64,000 nucleotides of DNA from positions 11,732,708-11,796,707 of the forward strand of contig OY829329.1 in the NCBI GenBank assembly GCA_963691655.1, read 5' to 3'. Below are positions 24,735 through 35,401 of this stretch, one piece after another (position 1 is the first letter of the stretch; every line of letters begins with the position of its first letter). The translations under genes were made by a program, and so were the position numbers. Below the pieces are notes generated by a model. That model searched no databases. It was not told where the DNA came from and saw nothing but the letters and a program-made list of their open reading frames with translations. The DNA comes from Toxonevra muliebris. Lineage: Eukaryota; Arthropoda; Insecta; Diptera; Pallopteridae.

Positions 24735-25735
24735 AATGTGGACATTATCGTTAGTAACGACTTGAATTGTTGTTGATCTTACACAAAAATGTCTCAAAAA
24801 CTCGATTGAATCGTAATAAAGTCGACATTATTGTTAAAGTCGGCTTGAGTTGGCATTTATTCTATTCATAAATGTATCAAATATACGGTGCTATCAATAA
24901 TGTCGACATTATCGTTAGTTATTATTTCAAATACTCGATTTTATTTTAATAATGCTGACTTTATCGTTAATGTAGGCTTGAATTGACATTATTCTCACGT
25001 GAAAATGTGTCAACAACCCAACTGTACCTTAATAAAGTCGACTTTATTCTCAATGTTGGGTTGAGTTGACATTTATCTCTTTTAAAAATGTATTAAATAC
25101 TGGACGATATTAATAATATCAACATTAACGTTAGTATTAACTTGAATTAACTCTAATCTCACACAAAATTGAGTGAAAAACTCAATTTCACCTTAACAAT
25201 GTTGATATTATCACTAGTGTCAGCTTAAAATATATGTCAACAAGTCGACTGCGCCTGAATAATGTCGACATTATTGTTATGTCGGCTTGAAGTCACATTT
25301 ATCTTTTCTGTTCGATAATATTAATAATGTGGACATTATCGTTAGTGTCGACTTGATTGGACGTTAATCTCATACAAAAATGCTTCGAGAACTCGATTTT
25401 ATTTTAATAATGCTAACACTATCGTTACGCTGACCTGAATTGACGTTAATCTCACATAAAAATTGTGTCAACAACACGACTGTACTTCAATAATGTCTAC
25501 ATTATTCTTAATGTTGGGTTGAGTTGATATTTATCTCTTTTAAAAATGTATCAAATACTGGATGTTATCAATAATGCCAACATTATCGTTAGTTTTGACT
25601 TAAATAAACTCCTATCTCACAACAAAACTGAATCAAAAACTAAATTCTACCCTAACAATGTCGGAACTATCATTAGTGTCAGCTTTAATTGACATTTTTC
25701 TTCATTAAAAAAATATATCAAATGCCCGATGTCTG
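24735..25735. repeat. ~83-bp satellite-like array, copy 2, collinear with copy 1
   Basis: The sequence follows the array at 21727 unit by unit. For example, the stretch starting CGACTTGAATTGTTGTTGAT occurs at 21733 and 24758, and GGTTGAGTTGA occurs at about 22460 and 25517. The offset stays at about 3.03-3.06 kb. A perfect AATAATGTCGACATTATT lies at 25258-25275. Shared order of variant units means that one block was duplicated rather than two arrays growing independently. Confidence 0.85.
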
Positions 25736-25739
25736 CTAT

Positions 25740-26170
25740 TATTAATCTCAACGTTATTCATCATTTTATTAGTTAGACTGTAAAACCCTCAAATTAGTTC
25801 CCCAGACGAAATCCTTAGCCCAGAGGTTATCATTTGAAGCTAGATTAAGTTCAGATCATAGCTAAGATGAAGATGAGACCCAACAAAGTAAACTGTATAC
25901 TTAAGGCTACCATAATTATTACGCTTAATTTTAGCTTTGGAGATAAGTCCCTCTTCCCTTCGCGGTAAATATATCAACCATTATATTCAAGAGCCTAAAA
26001 TGTGTTGAAAACTTTATAATCTCAATAACGTCGACATTACTTCGTTTTATAGTTAGACTGAAAGACTCTTGAATTTGACATTATAAGCCAAGACTCTACA
26101 ACTAAGTGCTAGATCAACACCAGATAACAGATGAATACAGACTGGGAGTCCAACCAATTAAATTGGGTAT
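25740..26170. repeat. Diverged dimer, ~285-bp spacing
   Basis: Two related segments, near 25745-25800 (...TTTTATTAGTTAGACTGTAAAACCCTC...) and near 26022-26080 (...TTTTATAGTTAGACTGAAAGACTCTTG...), each begin with a fragment of the GTCGACATTA-type motif. Both look like further-decayed relatives at the edge of array copy 2. Confidence 0.4.
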
Positions 26171-26514
26171 TTGGCAATCTGGGAATTAAATCCAATTTTC
26201 AGCTTTTGTGTTTGTTGCTCCTGAACAAAAAGACTTCCTTAAAAAATTAGTTATCCCTTCCTCTCCTTCTCTTACCCTCTCCTCCCTCTTCGGGTGTCAG
26301 TTGCCACTTCTTTGAGTAAAATCTCCGCAGATACGTTCTCTCGCTATTGCAGATAATAAGTGCAGAAAACTTTTCAGCTGGTGATCGAAAAAAAGAACCA
26401 GGTACGTACTTGACCACACCCCTTTTCGAAGTAGTCAAACTAACTGTTGAACCTACGGGACGGTAGACAAAAAGGAAACATATGCCCAAGCTTTGGATTT
26501 TACAAATTATATAT

Positions 26515-26710
26515 TACAGAAGCTGCAAGGATTTGAAACAGGAAGAGAATCCCTCACACATTCTTTGGCACTGTCATGCTCTTGACAATATCAGAGAGAT
26601 TACATTCTATAAACCCTTTAGGAGCAGCAGAATCGGGCGTTAGAATGGATTGGAGATGACCTGAAAACCTAAAAACGCAGAGAAGAGAGTGCTGGGATAA
26701 AATATTTAAA
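26515..26710 (+). mobile_element. Possible LINE 3' coding remnant
   Basis: A + strand frame reads EENPSHILWHCHALDNIRE (about 26540-26600). This resembles the 'eE...HiL..CpAl...R' Cys/His segment found after RNase H in I/LOA-type LINEs. No RT motifs or 3' tail are visible nearby, and stops follow quickly. I call it a short, old fragment. Confidence 0.4.
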
Positions 26711-26859
26711 AATGTAGAAAGCCGAGAAAGAAATTAGAAACCATTGCAGGCAGGAGACCGCATTAGGTGAGAGAGATCATTAAGGTCTTATACCTCTGCA
26801 GGAACTACAGAGCATAACGAAAAAACAAAAAACTGCAGAGAAAAAAATGCTCCATTAAC

Positions 26860-27356
26860 CCTTTCGGGACCGTAAGGAAACCAGAGAAGATAGCGGAAAA
26901 CCGAATCCGAATTCGTATTGTCTGACCCCCATTTCTTGTTACAATTTTTTATCGATAAAGATAATTTGCGCCTCTAAAGGCCTTAACTTTCACGTGCCAC
27001 TGGTGACCTTGTGGCCCTCAGTGGGATTTTTTTACGAACTTTTTCTGTACATTTTTATTAGATATATTTTTTTTTTTAAGATAGATGAAGTAACTTAGCA
27101 TTGATTTTTCACTTAACCCATTCTTGACCGTAAGTAAACTAAAACCAATAGAGCAAAACCGAGTCCCGACTCGCATTCTTCGACTCCCATTTCATTGTAA
27201 AAAAGTTCATGTCATAAAAAGTTTCCATAGAAAATCTTAGGGTCTCTTTTAGACCCTAACTTGCATTTCCAAAGACCGACTGAAAATTAACAAAAAAAAA
27301 AACAAAACAACAAAAATTAATTTTGTGACACCGGTGTCACCATGGTACCGAAAGGG
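26860..27356 (+). mobile_element. TTAA-flanked palindromic-core repeat, copy A
   Basis: This 497-bp block is flanked by TTAA at 26856-26859 and 27357-27360. The left terminus is CCCTTTCGGGACC and the right terminus, reverse-complemented, is CCCTTTCGGTACC (12 of 13 identical). A second left-end-like sequence (TTAACCCATTCTTGACCGTA) begins at 27113, about 257 bp into the block, so the element is a two-unit tandem. The 16-bp perfect palindrome GTGACACCGGTGTCAC lies at 27325-27340. No transposase is present. TTAA duplication and CCC ends suit a piggyBac-type non-autonomous element, but assignment is inference. Confidence 0.7.
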
Positions 27357-27360
27357 TTAA

Positions 27361-28950
27361 AAGAAGGCGGAAATCGATCATTTAAACTTCCATTCAATTA
27401 TAGAAAATCATAACAATTCGAAATTTTATTTACTCCTTGCTTCATACTAAATATTATCATTGATAATACAATGAATTATCTTTGAAAAGTCAATACTAAA
27501 AATTAAACATACAAGTAAGTAAATATAATAAAGTTTAAAGACATCAAAGCTTATTTATTAGAAAAAGACGAAGACAAAAAATCGACTTTAAAAGATTTAA
27601 CAAATTCTTTTGAAATTCACAAGCAATGAAAAAAAAAACAGAAACAAATAAAACACAAAAGCAAAGCAAATATTTAAGATTTTCCGCAGAAATTAGAATT
27701 GTTTTTCTCATATGATTTTTTTATTTCATTTCAGGAAAGAAAAGAAGAAGCACATACCGGAGGTTTTGTTTTTTTGTTTAACACATACACACTCACACAT
27801 ATCCGCTCACAAAAATACATAAAAAAATGTATAGCTCGCAACACCATAAGTCAATACGTGTGTCCCAAAGGTTTCTCACACAAGCACAGACGCACACACA
27901 TACAGACACTCTACTATTTTCCTATGTAGGTATTGGTAGTTATATGGATATGAGTATTTGCTATTGTATTGGTAGTTGTTGTTGATATTTTTTTTTCTTT
28001 TCTTTGTATTTCGCTTTTTCCGTATTTTTATGCCAACAAACGTGCTACTACGAATTGCTTGCGTTACGCATTTTAATGATAAACGCTTGCGCTCTACGTG
28101 ATCAGCTTAAGTAGCAGCAGCAACAACAACAACAACAAGAACAAGAAAAATGCAAAACAAATCAACAGCAACTCATATGAGAAAAGAAAAAACAAAGCAA
28201 CAAAAAGGTAGCGGCAATATTGGCTATAAAGCAGCAACATTAGCTTGGATAGCTCTGTGCCTTTTGACTGTTTAAGTTCATACGTTCTTTCATATATCTA
28301 GAAAAGAGTCTTGTAATATACATGCAAACATATATACATAAATGCCGTTCATGACATTTATACTGTTTTATAAAAGTCATAAAATTATTAAATTAAGAGC
28401 TAATTTGTGCCAATAAAATATGGAATTTAAGTAAGTATGAAGGAGCAAGTATGTATGATATGTATGTGTGCGTGCATTTGTGTTTTAGTGTCTTAAAAGC
28501 TTTTTAGCGAGGTGCTTTCTTGCTGCGAGTGTCTATGTATGTGTGTGTGAGTGTGTGTGTCTAGAGAAATATAAAGACGTGTAAGCACGTATATAAAAAT
28601 TAATAAAATATATTTTCTAAGAACTTTCAGTTCAGTTCATTTCAGTTTTTAATAAGATTTACAAAGGATTTATTTTATACATAAACACAGTACGGCAGGT
28701 ATTAAAGCTTTGCTCAGAAGAAAGCATAAGTTAAGTAAGAGTAAAAATTATTTTATAAATTTTTATAATTTCAGCTTAAAGATTAGTACTGAACCAAGCA
28801 ATGAGACTCTAATTGTAAACATGAATAGTTTTAGAAGAGCCCCCAGCCATATATAAGATTTAGTAAAGGGCAGATATAGAACTAAATAACTAGCCAACAA
28901 ATGGTAAAGAAAATGTGTAGAAGCCCAGCCCTTGCCGAAAATCAAAGCTT
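27361..28950. other. AT-rich non-coding DNA
   Basis: The stretch holds CA-rich patches, a short CAGCAGCAACAACAACAACA run near 28113 and GT-rich sequence near 28460-28560. No gene is supported. Confidence 0.55.
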
Positions 28951-28956
28951 TAAAAG

Positions 28957-29193
28957 AATGCAGTCATTTTGAACAATGACTGATTCAACAGACTGCAGTC
29001 AGTTATTTTGATATTGAGGTCGGGACTTCATTCAAAAAATTCATGACTTCAAATGAATTATTTTTCAATAAATGGTCAGTCTTAGACTTCAAAATGACTC
29101 ATGTCTTCATGATTTTAATTCTTCTCTCACAAAAAGAATGTAGTTATTCAGTTCAACGAAGTCAACAGACTTAAAACTTAAAATGACTGCATT
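28957..29193. mobile_element. Inverted-repeat element (possible MITE), 237 bp
   Basis: AATGCAGTCATTTT at 28957-28970 is repeated exactly in inverted orientation at 29180-29193. Similarity extends a few bases outward in the A-rich flanks. Internal sequence repeats CAGTCA/TGACTG words, including ACTGCAGT. No clear target-site duplication was found, so class assignment is open. Confidence 0.45.
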
Positions 29194-29484
29194 TTTTTAC
29201 AGCTCTGCCGCGAATCGAATATGAGAATTCAGATGTGAAAGTCTGGGACGCAACTACTAGAACTACAACTAAGTGGTGCCCGCAATGATGTTGAATTGAA
29301 AGCTCATTACAAAATGCTAAACTAGAAAATATTTACAAAATACTAGTGTCGAATCGTCTCTTCCGTGAACGTAATACTCATCCAGTAATTCGTGACGAGT
29401 AGTACGTTCGACCTTAGTCGTTAGTTTCCAATTTTTCGCCAGAAAAGTAGCATTTATTAGTTTGTTTTAGACCAATTAGAACAT

Positions 29485-29700
29485 TTTTTTAAAAATTTGT
29501 CCGCCATTTTGATATTTTAAATTCAATTTGCAGATTCAGATTCATCAACCCTAAAAACCCCCGAGTAACAAGTTTCAAAAGAAATAGAATAATTTTGCAC
29601 AAATTTGTACGCCATATTGGATCCGCCATCTTGAGTTTTGAGATTCTGTTTACAAATTCGGATTCAGCGATCACAAAAACCTCTGAGTAACAAGTTTCTT
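29485..29700. repeat. Diverged ~125-bp direct dimer
   Basis: Two units share 'AATTTGT(C/A)CGCCAT...TTTGAGATT(C)..T.CAGATTC..CGAGTAACAAGTTTC'. The first ends in GAGTAACAAGTTTCAAAAG near 29580 and the second in GAGTAACAAGTTTCTTATT near 29700. The open frame on the minus strand (29489-29674) simply reads across both units. Confidence 0.55.
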
Positions 29701-30190
29701 ATTTTTTTTATAAACTGTATATTGTTGGCCAGTATGGTGGCCGCCCCGGTACTCTAAAGGTTAAAAAAATTTCATGGTTTGTTTAGCTTTTAAAACTAAA
29801 ATATTTTAAATTTCATTCTACAGCGAACCATAAGCGAATCTAAGAGGGAGGAGGAGGGAGGTTAGAGGCGAGGTTAGATCGCTTAATAGTGGGTCGTAAA
29901 GTGAGGAGCGGAGGGAGAGGAAGGGGGTCTTCCCCAAAAAACACCGATGAAAATCTTATCCATTTCGATCAACCCCAACAAAATTTGAAAAATTAAACAA
30001 ATCAAAGTATTTATCTGGATTCGGTAGTGGGGGGAGGGGATTATTTCCGAAAACCTAATACGGGACGGCCTATTCCCAAAATATTTAAATTGAAAAATTA
30101 TCGTTTTGGAATTATTAAACTATTTATTTTTTATGGACTGATTGCTTGCTCTGAGTATCGCTAACTATGAATAGGAAAATACTGGTTTTC
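29701..30190. other. Non-coding DNA with G-rich patches
   Basis: G-rich patches lie at about 29843-29935 and 30028-30043 (GTGGGGGGAGGGGAT). They resemble the wording of the ~355-bp repeat at 52.8-53.6 kb ('...GGGGGAAG...CCCCAAAA...'), possibly a remote relative. No gene is seen. Confidence 0.35.
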
Positions 30191-30198
30191 GATAACCC

Positions 30199-30440
30199 TT
30201 TAGGTTAGGTTAGGTTAGGTTAGGTTAGCTTAGGTTAGGTTAGCTTAGGTTAGGTTAGCTGAAGTTAGATTGTTGTGGCAGTCAGTTTGAATGACACACT
30301 CACTTAGACCCTAAACGGGTCCATTGTGATACCACCTCACCCACTACTTATTCTTGAAACCATTTCGAAGCTCTAGTAAAGTGCAGGATTTGTTTAATCT
30401 TAGCGCCCTTTTCCCTTTACCTGTCTTGGATCCAATAGTG
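30199..30440 (-). mobile_element. LINE 3'-end fragment with TTAGG-type tail
   Basis: A run of TTAGG units (30199-30262, several changed to TTAGC) is followed by TGACACACTCACTTAGACCC and TCCATTGTGATACCAC. These match the extreme 3' end of the LINE insertion at 33046 (ACACACTTAGGCC...CCCATTGTGTTACCAC). Read on the minus strand, the CCTAA tract is the 3' tail. The 5' truncation point is unclear, around 30430. Confidence 0.65.
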
Positions 30441-30489
30441 GATAGAAGGAATCGAAAAACTGTTCTTGTTTCGAAACTCGCGTATCGGT

Positions 30490-31080
30490 TGAAATAAAGT
30501 TGAGATTCAAAAATCAGAACTTTTTCTTTTAGAAGAACTTCAAGTATTTCTGAGCAGAAAAAGTTCTACAAAAATTCAAAAACTTGGTCCTTACTTCTGT
30601 TCCACAATATATTAAAAGAAAAAATAATGATACACGTATGAAACATAAAAAACTTTTAGCCTTTTTATCATTTTTATTAAATGATAAAACAAATTACTGA
30701 TGTTTTGCTGGAACAAAACGTTTTCGTTCCGAATAAAATAAAATATTTGAAGTACAAATATAAAAAGTACTCTGATTCCAAAACTAGAGCTCCGAGCTAA
30801 AATTTATGTTTCGCAACTTTCTCTTTAAAGAACTTTCAAGCCTTTCTGATCAAATAACATAAGTTCTTTAAAAAACTAAAAAAAAATTGTTTTTAATTGC
30901 ATTCCATAAAATATTAAAAGAAATATATTTATACAAGTACAGAATACAAAAACTTAATCGCTTTGTTCCATTTTTGGTGATTCATAAAGTAAATAATTAA
31001 AGTTTCCCAAGGAAGGAATCGGAATAAAATCGTTTTCCTTTCACCGAGACTAAAATATTTAAAGTTTTTGTTTAGCTTTT
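30490..31080. repeat. Diverged dimer, ~305-bp units
   Basis: The unit at about 30500-30770 is repeated at about 30810-31070. Shared landmarks are 'CTTTTAGAAGAACTTCAAG / CTTTAAAGAACTTTCAAG', 'TCCACAATATATTAAAAGAA / TCCATAAAATATTAAAAGAA' and 'AACGTTTTCGTTCCGAATAAA / ATCGTTTTCCTTTCACCG'. It is an old tandem duplication without coding content. Confidence 0.55.
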
Positions 31081-32845
31081 TCTGAAAAAAAAAAACGGAA
31101 AGCTAGCGAAATGATAGAAAACTGCTTAAAGAAAAACTTTGATTCCAAATTGCTCGGCAAAATCAAATAAAGTATTTTCGGCGTCATTGCTCTAGGAGAA
31201 AAACCCCAATTGGACTATAAATTATATACAGAAAAAATAGAGTTCAAGCTAAGATCTAGCCAATCTAAAAAATCAAATCCAAAATTCTGTTCCCGCTCTT
31301 GAACACAAGACCAATTATAAATATCTAGTGCTTTTTCTAGGCTACTATGTGGATACATATTTTTCCTTTAATTTTCATTACGAAACTACTCAATTATCTT
31401 TAAATCATATATAGGTATCACAAATACTACACAGAATTTTTTTCGTATTTTTATATTAAACTTTTGCAACGAAACACGTAATAAACACGCAAATCACATT
31501 CACTATCAAAAAGCATTAAGAAAATAAGAAAAAATAAAAAACAAGATTTACTTTATGAACACACACAACAAGCAGGAAAAACTTTTAATTCTATTTTTTT
31601 ATATATATAATTTTTCGTTTTTTTTTTGTTGTTGTTGTTTGAGTCAAAACCCGAAGACTAACTTACTTCCTGTTTAACATAAATACCCGCCTGTTTTTGC
31701 CTTGTTGTTGAATATTTCTTGGTTTCAACCGATAGACCCCTCCCCCCACCTCCCCCACCCCGTTTCTATTGAAATGTCTTGTATGCACGCACAATTGTGG
31801 TATTTTCCTGCTAATAGTTTAGATTTCTTCTCTTTTTTCTTCCTACTGCTAGTTACTAGTACAGAATAAAACAAAAGAAAAAGTTAAAAGAAAACTATTG
31901 CTAGAGCTGCTGTTGCATTCTTTGTTGCTGGTTGCTACAATATTTCAATGGTGTGTTTAATAAACATTATAAAAAAAAAAAACAAAAAAAGCGAAAACAC
32001 AAGAACGTGCGCATACATTTCACAAACCCAACCACACAAATATCGGGAGTCAGATTCAGAGTCGGTCGGAGTATTTTTCTCTAAGTAACTAAAGTCAAAA
32101 TCGTAATGTTAAACTAAAAATACTTTGTGGTTTTTTGCTTCTTCCTCTATATACCAAAATCACGCAAATATGCAGAAATGTTGTTGACCCTTGCAGTGCA
32201 GTGTTTAGTTCAGATAGTCGCAGCGACCGTCCGTCTTCATCATTGGTTGGTGGTTCTGATGGTTCTGATGGTTCTGGTGGTGTTAGCCCAAAGACCACAA
32301 TCAAACCAAACCAATTTCCATGAATGTTTGCCCTTAAAATCACAACAATTTATTATGTATATAAAAAAAAAAAAATACGCGTAACTAATAAATATTTCTG
32401 TATTATTCACACTTAAAGCCATTACCACGCCGCACAGCACACGTGCATGCACAGCACATGTTTTATACACTCTCAGCACAGATTTATAATAAATACATAT
32501 TTACAATGCAGTGTTTTTATATAACTAGTAAAATATTTCTGCTTTTTTTCCCCAGCATGCGTGTTAAATATCATGAATATTATTAATATTAATTACGGTG
32601 TGTTCACTAAATATACAAGCATAGTAGAATTACGAGAGCAGTTAGCTGAAATTATATGTGTGTTATTAAAATTCAGTTGTGATGTGTGTTAAAGTTAATT
32701 TTAAAATAGTAAAATCTTGAGGATTCAAAAAGGAAGGGGGACCATCGCTTCTCTATAAATAGACTTTCTGAACCAATTTTAATCGTTTCGCTAGCATTCC
32801 GTCTTGGCGTCATTGATCATCTGTGAGTCAAATAAAAAACTAATG
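31081..32845. other. AT-rich non-coding DNA with a G-quadruplex-type motif
   Basis: At 31737-31761 the + strand carries four C runs (CCCC, CCCCCC, CCCCC, CCCC) separated by 1-4 bases, so the minus strand fits the G-quadruplex pattern. Elsewhere I see GTT/CAA triplets near 31628 and a GGTTCTGAT repeat near 32250-32280. Overlapping short frames at 32095-32384 on both strands read through that repeat and are not supported as genes. Confidence 0.45.
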
Positions 32846-32852
32846 TAAGTCG

Positions 32853-33775
32853 CTTCCGCACTCGTCACCGAATGTGATAACATACTTTACGCATTGTTGT
32901 TAACTACAAACAGTTTGCGTTTTTATGTTCCAAAAAGTGCAACCATGGGTTTCATTTTCTCTTTTCAATGGGCTTTCTTCACTTTTTGCACGGCTACATC
33001 GCCTAATGTTGACATTATTTTACAATTTTAATTGAGAAAAAATAAGGTTAAGTTAGGTTAGGTTAAGTGGCTGTTCATCAGGACACACTTAGGCCAGATA
33101 CGGCCCATTGTGTTACCACGTGGGTGCTAATATCCATCCAACCCTTCAACACTGAAAAAGAAAAAACCAAGATGAATCGAACCACTTGGACTTAGTTACA
33201 TAATTAAGTAGGTTCCCTAGGTCAGTTGACCTCAAGTCGGTCAGGTCATCTAGAAAATATAGACCCAGGGCATTTTTCCTACATAAAGCCAAGGCTGGGC
33301 AAAAGCATAAGAAGTGTGAATGGGATTCCTCCTCCTCTTCATCCCTGCAACTTCTGCAAAGGCATTTGAGGGCGCTCCCAATCTAGCTGCGTGCGCACCT
33401 ATAAGGCAGTATCCAGTTATTACTGCCACGGTTTTGTAAATTTGTCTTCTGCTGAAAGATAGTAGCTTCTTAGAGCGTTTGGGGGAGAAAAAATAAACTA
33501 TAAACTAAAATAAACTATGCAATAAAACAATACAATAAATGAAAACAATTTTTGATATGTTCCACTCTTCCATTGACATGTAAATATATTCCATAACCGT
33601 TTTTGATATAAAAATTATGTGTTGCATACTTTTAGGCTTCAAGTAAAATATATAATAACACACAGTCTTATAAACTCACATATACTATGAAACCGGGCAC
33701 GACATCGACACGTCGCACACGACGTTATATTTGATTTAAATTTCTATCAATTCACTCCACTATAAATTTTCCTCA
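32853..33775. repeat. Repeat D, copy 1, interrupted by a LINE
   Basis: The left end (32853-32879, CTTCCGCACTCGTCACCGAA then TGTGATA) and the right end (33749-33775, AATTCACTCCACTATAAATT then TTCCTCA) match the two ends of the sequence at 48423-48700. The right block is identical over 27 bp. The interiors are not alike, and copy 1 is interrupted by the LINE at 33046-33484. The class is unknown. Confidence 0.4.
33046..33484 (-). mobile_element. 5'-truncated LINE insertion with 12-bp target duplication and TTAGG-like tail
   Basis: The insertion is bounded by an exact 12-bp direct repeat, GAGAAAAAATAA, at 33034-33045 and 33485-33496. On the minus strand, joining frames gives the post-RNase H C-terminus of an I/LOA-type LINE: SRRQIYKTVAVITGYCLIG, then NAFCRSCRDEEEEE and HLLCFCPALALC, a Cys/His motif typical of this group. 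The 3' end (low coordinates) carries GGTTAAGTTAGGTTAGGTTA. The intact duplication shows it inserted more recently than the relic at 9.5 kb; it is only 439 bp and inactive. Confidence 0.85.
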
Positions 33776-33871
33776 GGGCTGAAGTAAAGCTGTTAACACA
33801 TCAAAAAAAGAAAAATTTCAAGCGTTCAAAATTTTTCAAAATTTTTGCAGAATTCCGGATTTTTTCGCTTT

Positions 33872-35397
33872 TACCCTTTTGGGGCCATTGGTCACCGATG
33901 ACACAAAATAAAAAACTGAAACAAAATTTTCTAGATTTTTTTTTAACTATTTTCAATTTCTACATTATTTGCTCAAGTTTGCCAAATTTTTTTTTTAGCG
34001 AACTTGATAATTTCTTGTATTTTTAAATTTGTCTTTTATTTTCTTTGGTAATCTATATTCTTAGGGATCACCGAGGACCCCATGGCCCTGATTGATGACT
34101 TTTCAAGAAATGTTTTAAATAAAAATGGAGTCAGTAAAAACTAATCTGGACTCAATTCTTCTTTATCTCTTCAGTCTGTAAAAAACAAAAATATCTAATA
34201 AAAATAGTACTTAAAAAAATTCTAAAAAAATGCCCATTAAAAAATAGTATCAATGGTGACCCATGAAATTTCAGAGCTTGAGAGGAAAAATGGTCATATT
34301 TTTATGAGAAAATGTAACAAGAAATGAGAGACCGAGAAAAGGAAATTTACTCCATGGAACAGTGCACTCCAAAAGAACGCGCCGCTGAAATTTTTCAATT
34401 GTACAAATAACTTCAAAATAACTTCTCAATTTTCCCGTAGAGAAGTTATTTTGATGATTTGAAGCCGATTTTTCATGAAAATGGTATGGAGCATTTCTGG
34501 TTTTGAAAAGATGGCGCACTATTTTACATAGTTATTGCCACAATCGATTTTTTTAAGTCATTATTTTCCGGTCGGTTGATATAAAAAAATGGTGATTTTG
34601 AGTTGCCTCCGCGTTCGCCTGATTTCACACCGCCGGCTACCTGATGTCAAAGATTTATATCAATAAGCCAAGGACTCTAGATGAATTTAAGGCCAGCATC
34701 TGCCAGGAAATAGCCGCCATCATTGGCCAAAACGATGGAAAATGCCGAAAAAAGAAAACTTTTGGTCATCAAGATCTAAGGTGGCTATTGGCCATTTTTT
34801 AAAAAGTAGCTGGGACAAATCTCCTTGAACTAAAATAAATGATTATCTAAATGATCAAAAAATACTTTTTTTTTGCGTTTTTTTTCAAAAACAAATGCTC
34901 TCACTTTAAATGACCTATCCTGTAATTTCAATCGCTCACAATTTCCATAATTTTTACCCAAATTCGTAAAATTTTCAATATACTATGGGAAAAACTATTT
35001 ACTGCAATATGTTTTCTCATATTTTTCAGTTTTTGTTTACTTCTTTTGGAAATTGTTATAGGTTACCGGTAACCCTATAGTCATGAATAGAAACTTTTCA
35101 GGCTCTATCCTTTCAGTTTTTTTTTGGTCAAGACAGGGTTAAGTGAAGGTTTTTTGTAACTAAATTATATTTTTCTCTAAAAATATATATATAATAAAAA
35201 TTCCCTGAGAAAAATCCTTAAAAAATGTCCATTGAGAGCTATAAAATCAAGGGTGACCCATGAAAGTTCATATCCTTGAAGATACAAAAAAACTCACTTT
35301 TTGATGAAAAATTGCAATGAAATATTATAGTTCGAGAAAATGAATATGTACTTTGTTTCGCGCTATCTTTTCTGGCTGCCTTACGGCCTCGAAAGGG
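33872..35397 (-). mobile_element. TTAA-flanked palindromic-core repeat, copy B, interrupted
   Basis: On the minus strand this begins next to TTAA at 35398-35401 as CCCTTTCGAGGCCGTAAGGC. A second unit start (TTAACCCTGTCTTGACC) lies at about 35142, 259 bp further in, the same tandem layout as copies A and C. The perfect palindrome GGTTACCGGTAACC is at 35061-35074. The far end near 33872 reads CCCTTTTGGGGCC in forward sense, but the flanking tetramer is TTTA rather than TTAA. The middle is interrupted by a mariner-type relic that ends at 34922. Confidence 0.6.
34350..34922 (+). pseudogene. Tc1/mariner-type transposase relic
   Basis: The + strand carries short pieces of a transposase broken by stops and frameshifts. 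An N-terminal-like stretch (EQCTPKERAAEIFQLYK) starts near 34360. A KDGALFY piece near 34508-34527 resembles the QQDGA..H region before the second catalytic Asp. LPPRSPDFTP near 34605-34634 is followed after a frameshift by GYLMSKIYINKPRTLDEFKA and ICQEIAAI. The order and wording fit the C-terminal DDE domain of Tc1/mariner-superfamily transposases, with a deletion between PDFTP and GYLM where the usual 'DFFLW' stands. The right terminus ...GACCTATCCTG is followed by TA at 34923-34924. The left end is truncated or unclear. It is non-functional and nested in copy B. Confidence 0.75.
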
Positions 35398-35401
35398 TTA
35401 A

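Noticed and set aside
21727..25735. CRISPR-like array
   Set aside because: The spaced repeats are diverged, AT-rich and without unique spacers, and the genome is eukaryotic.
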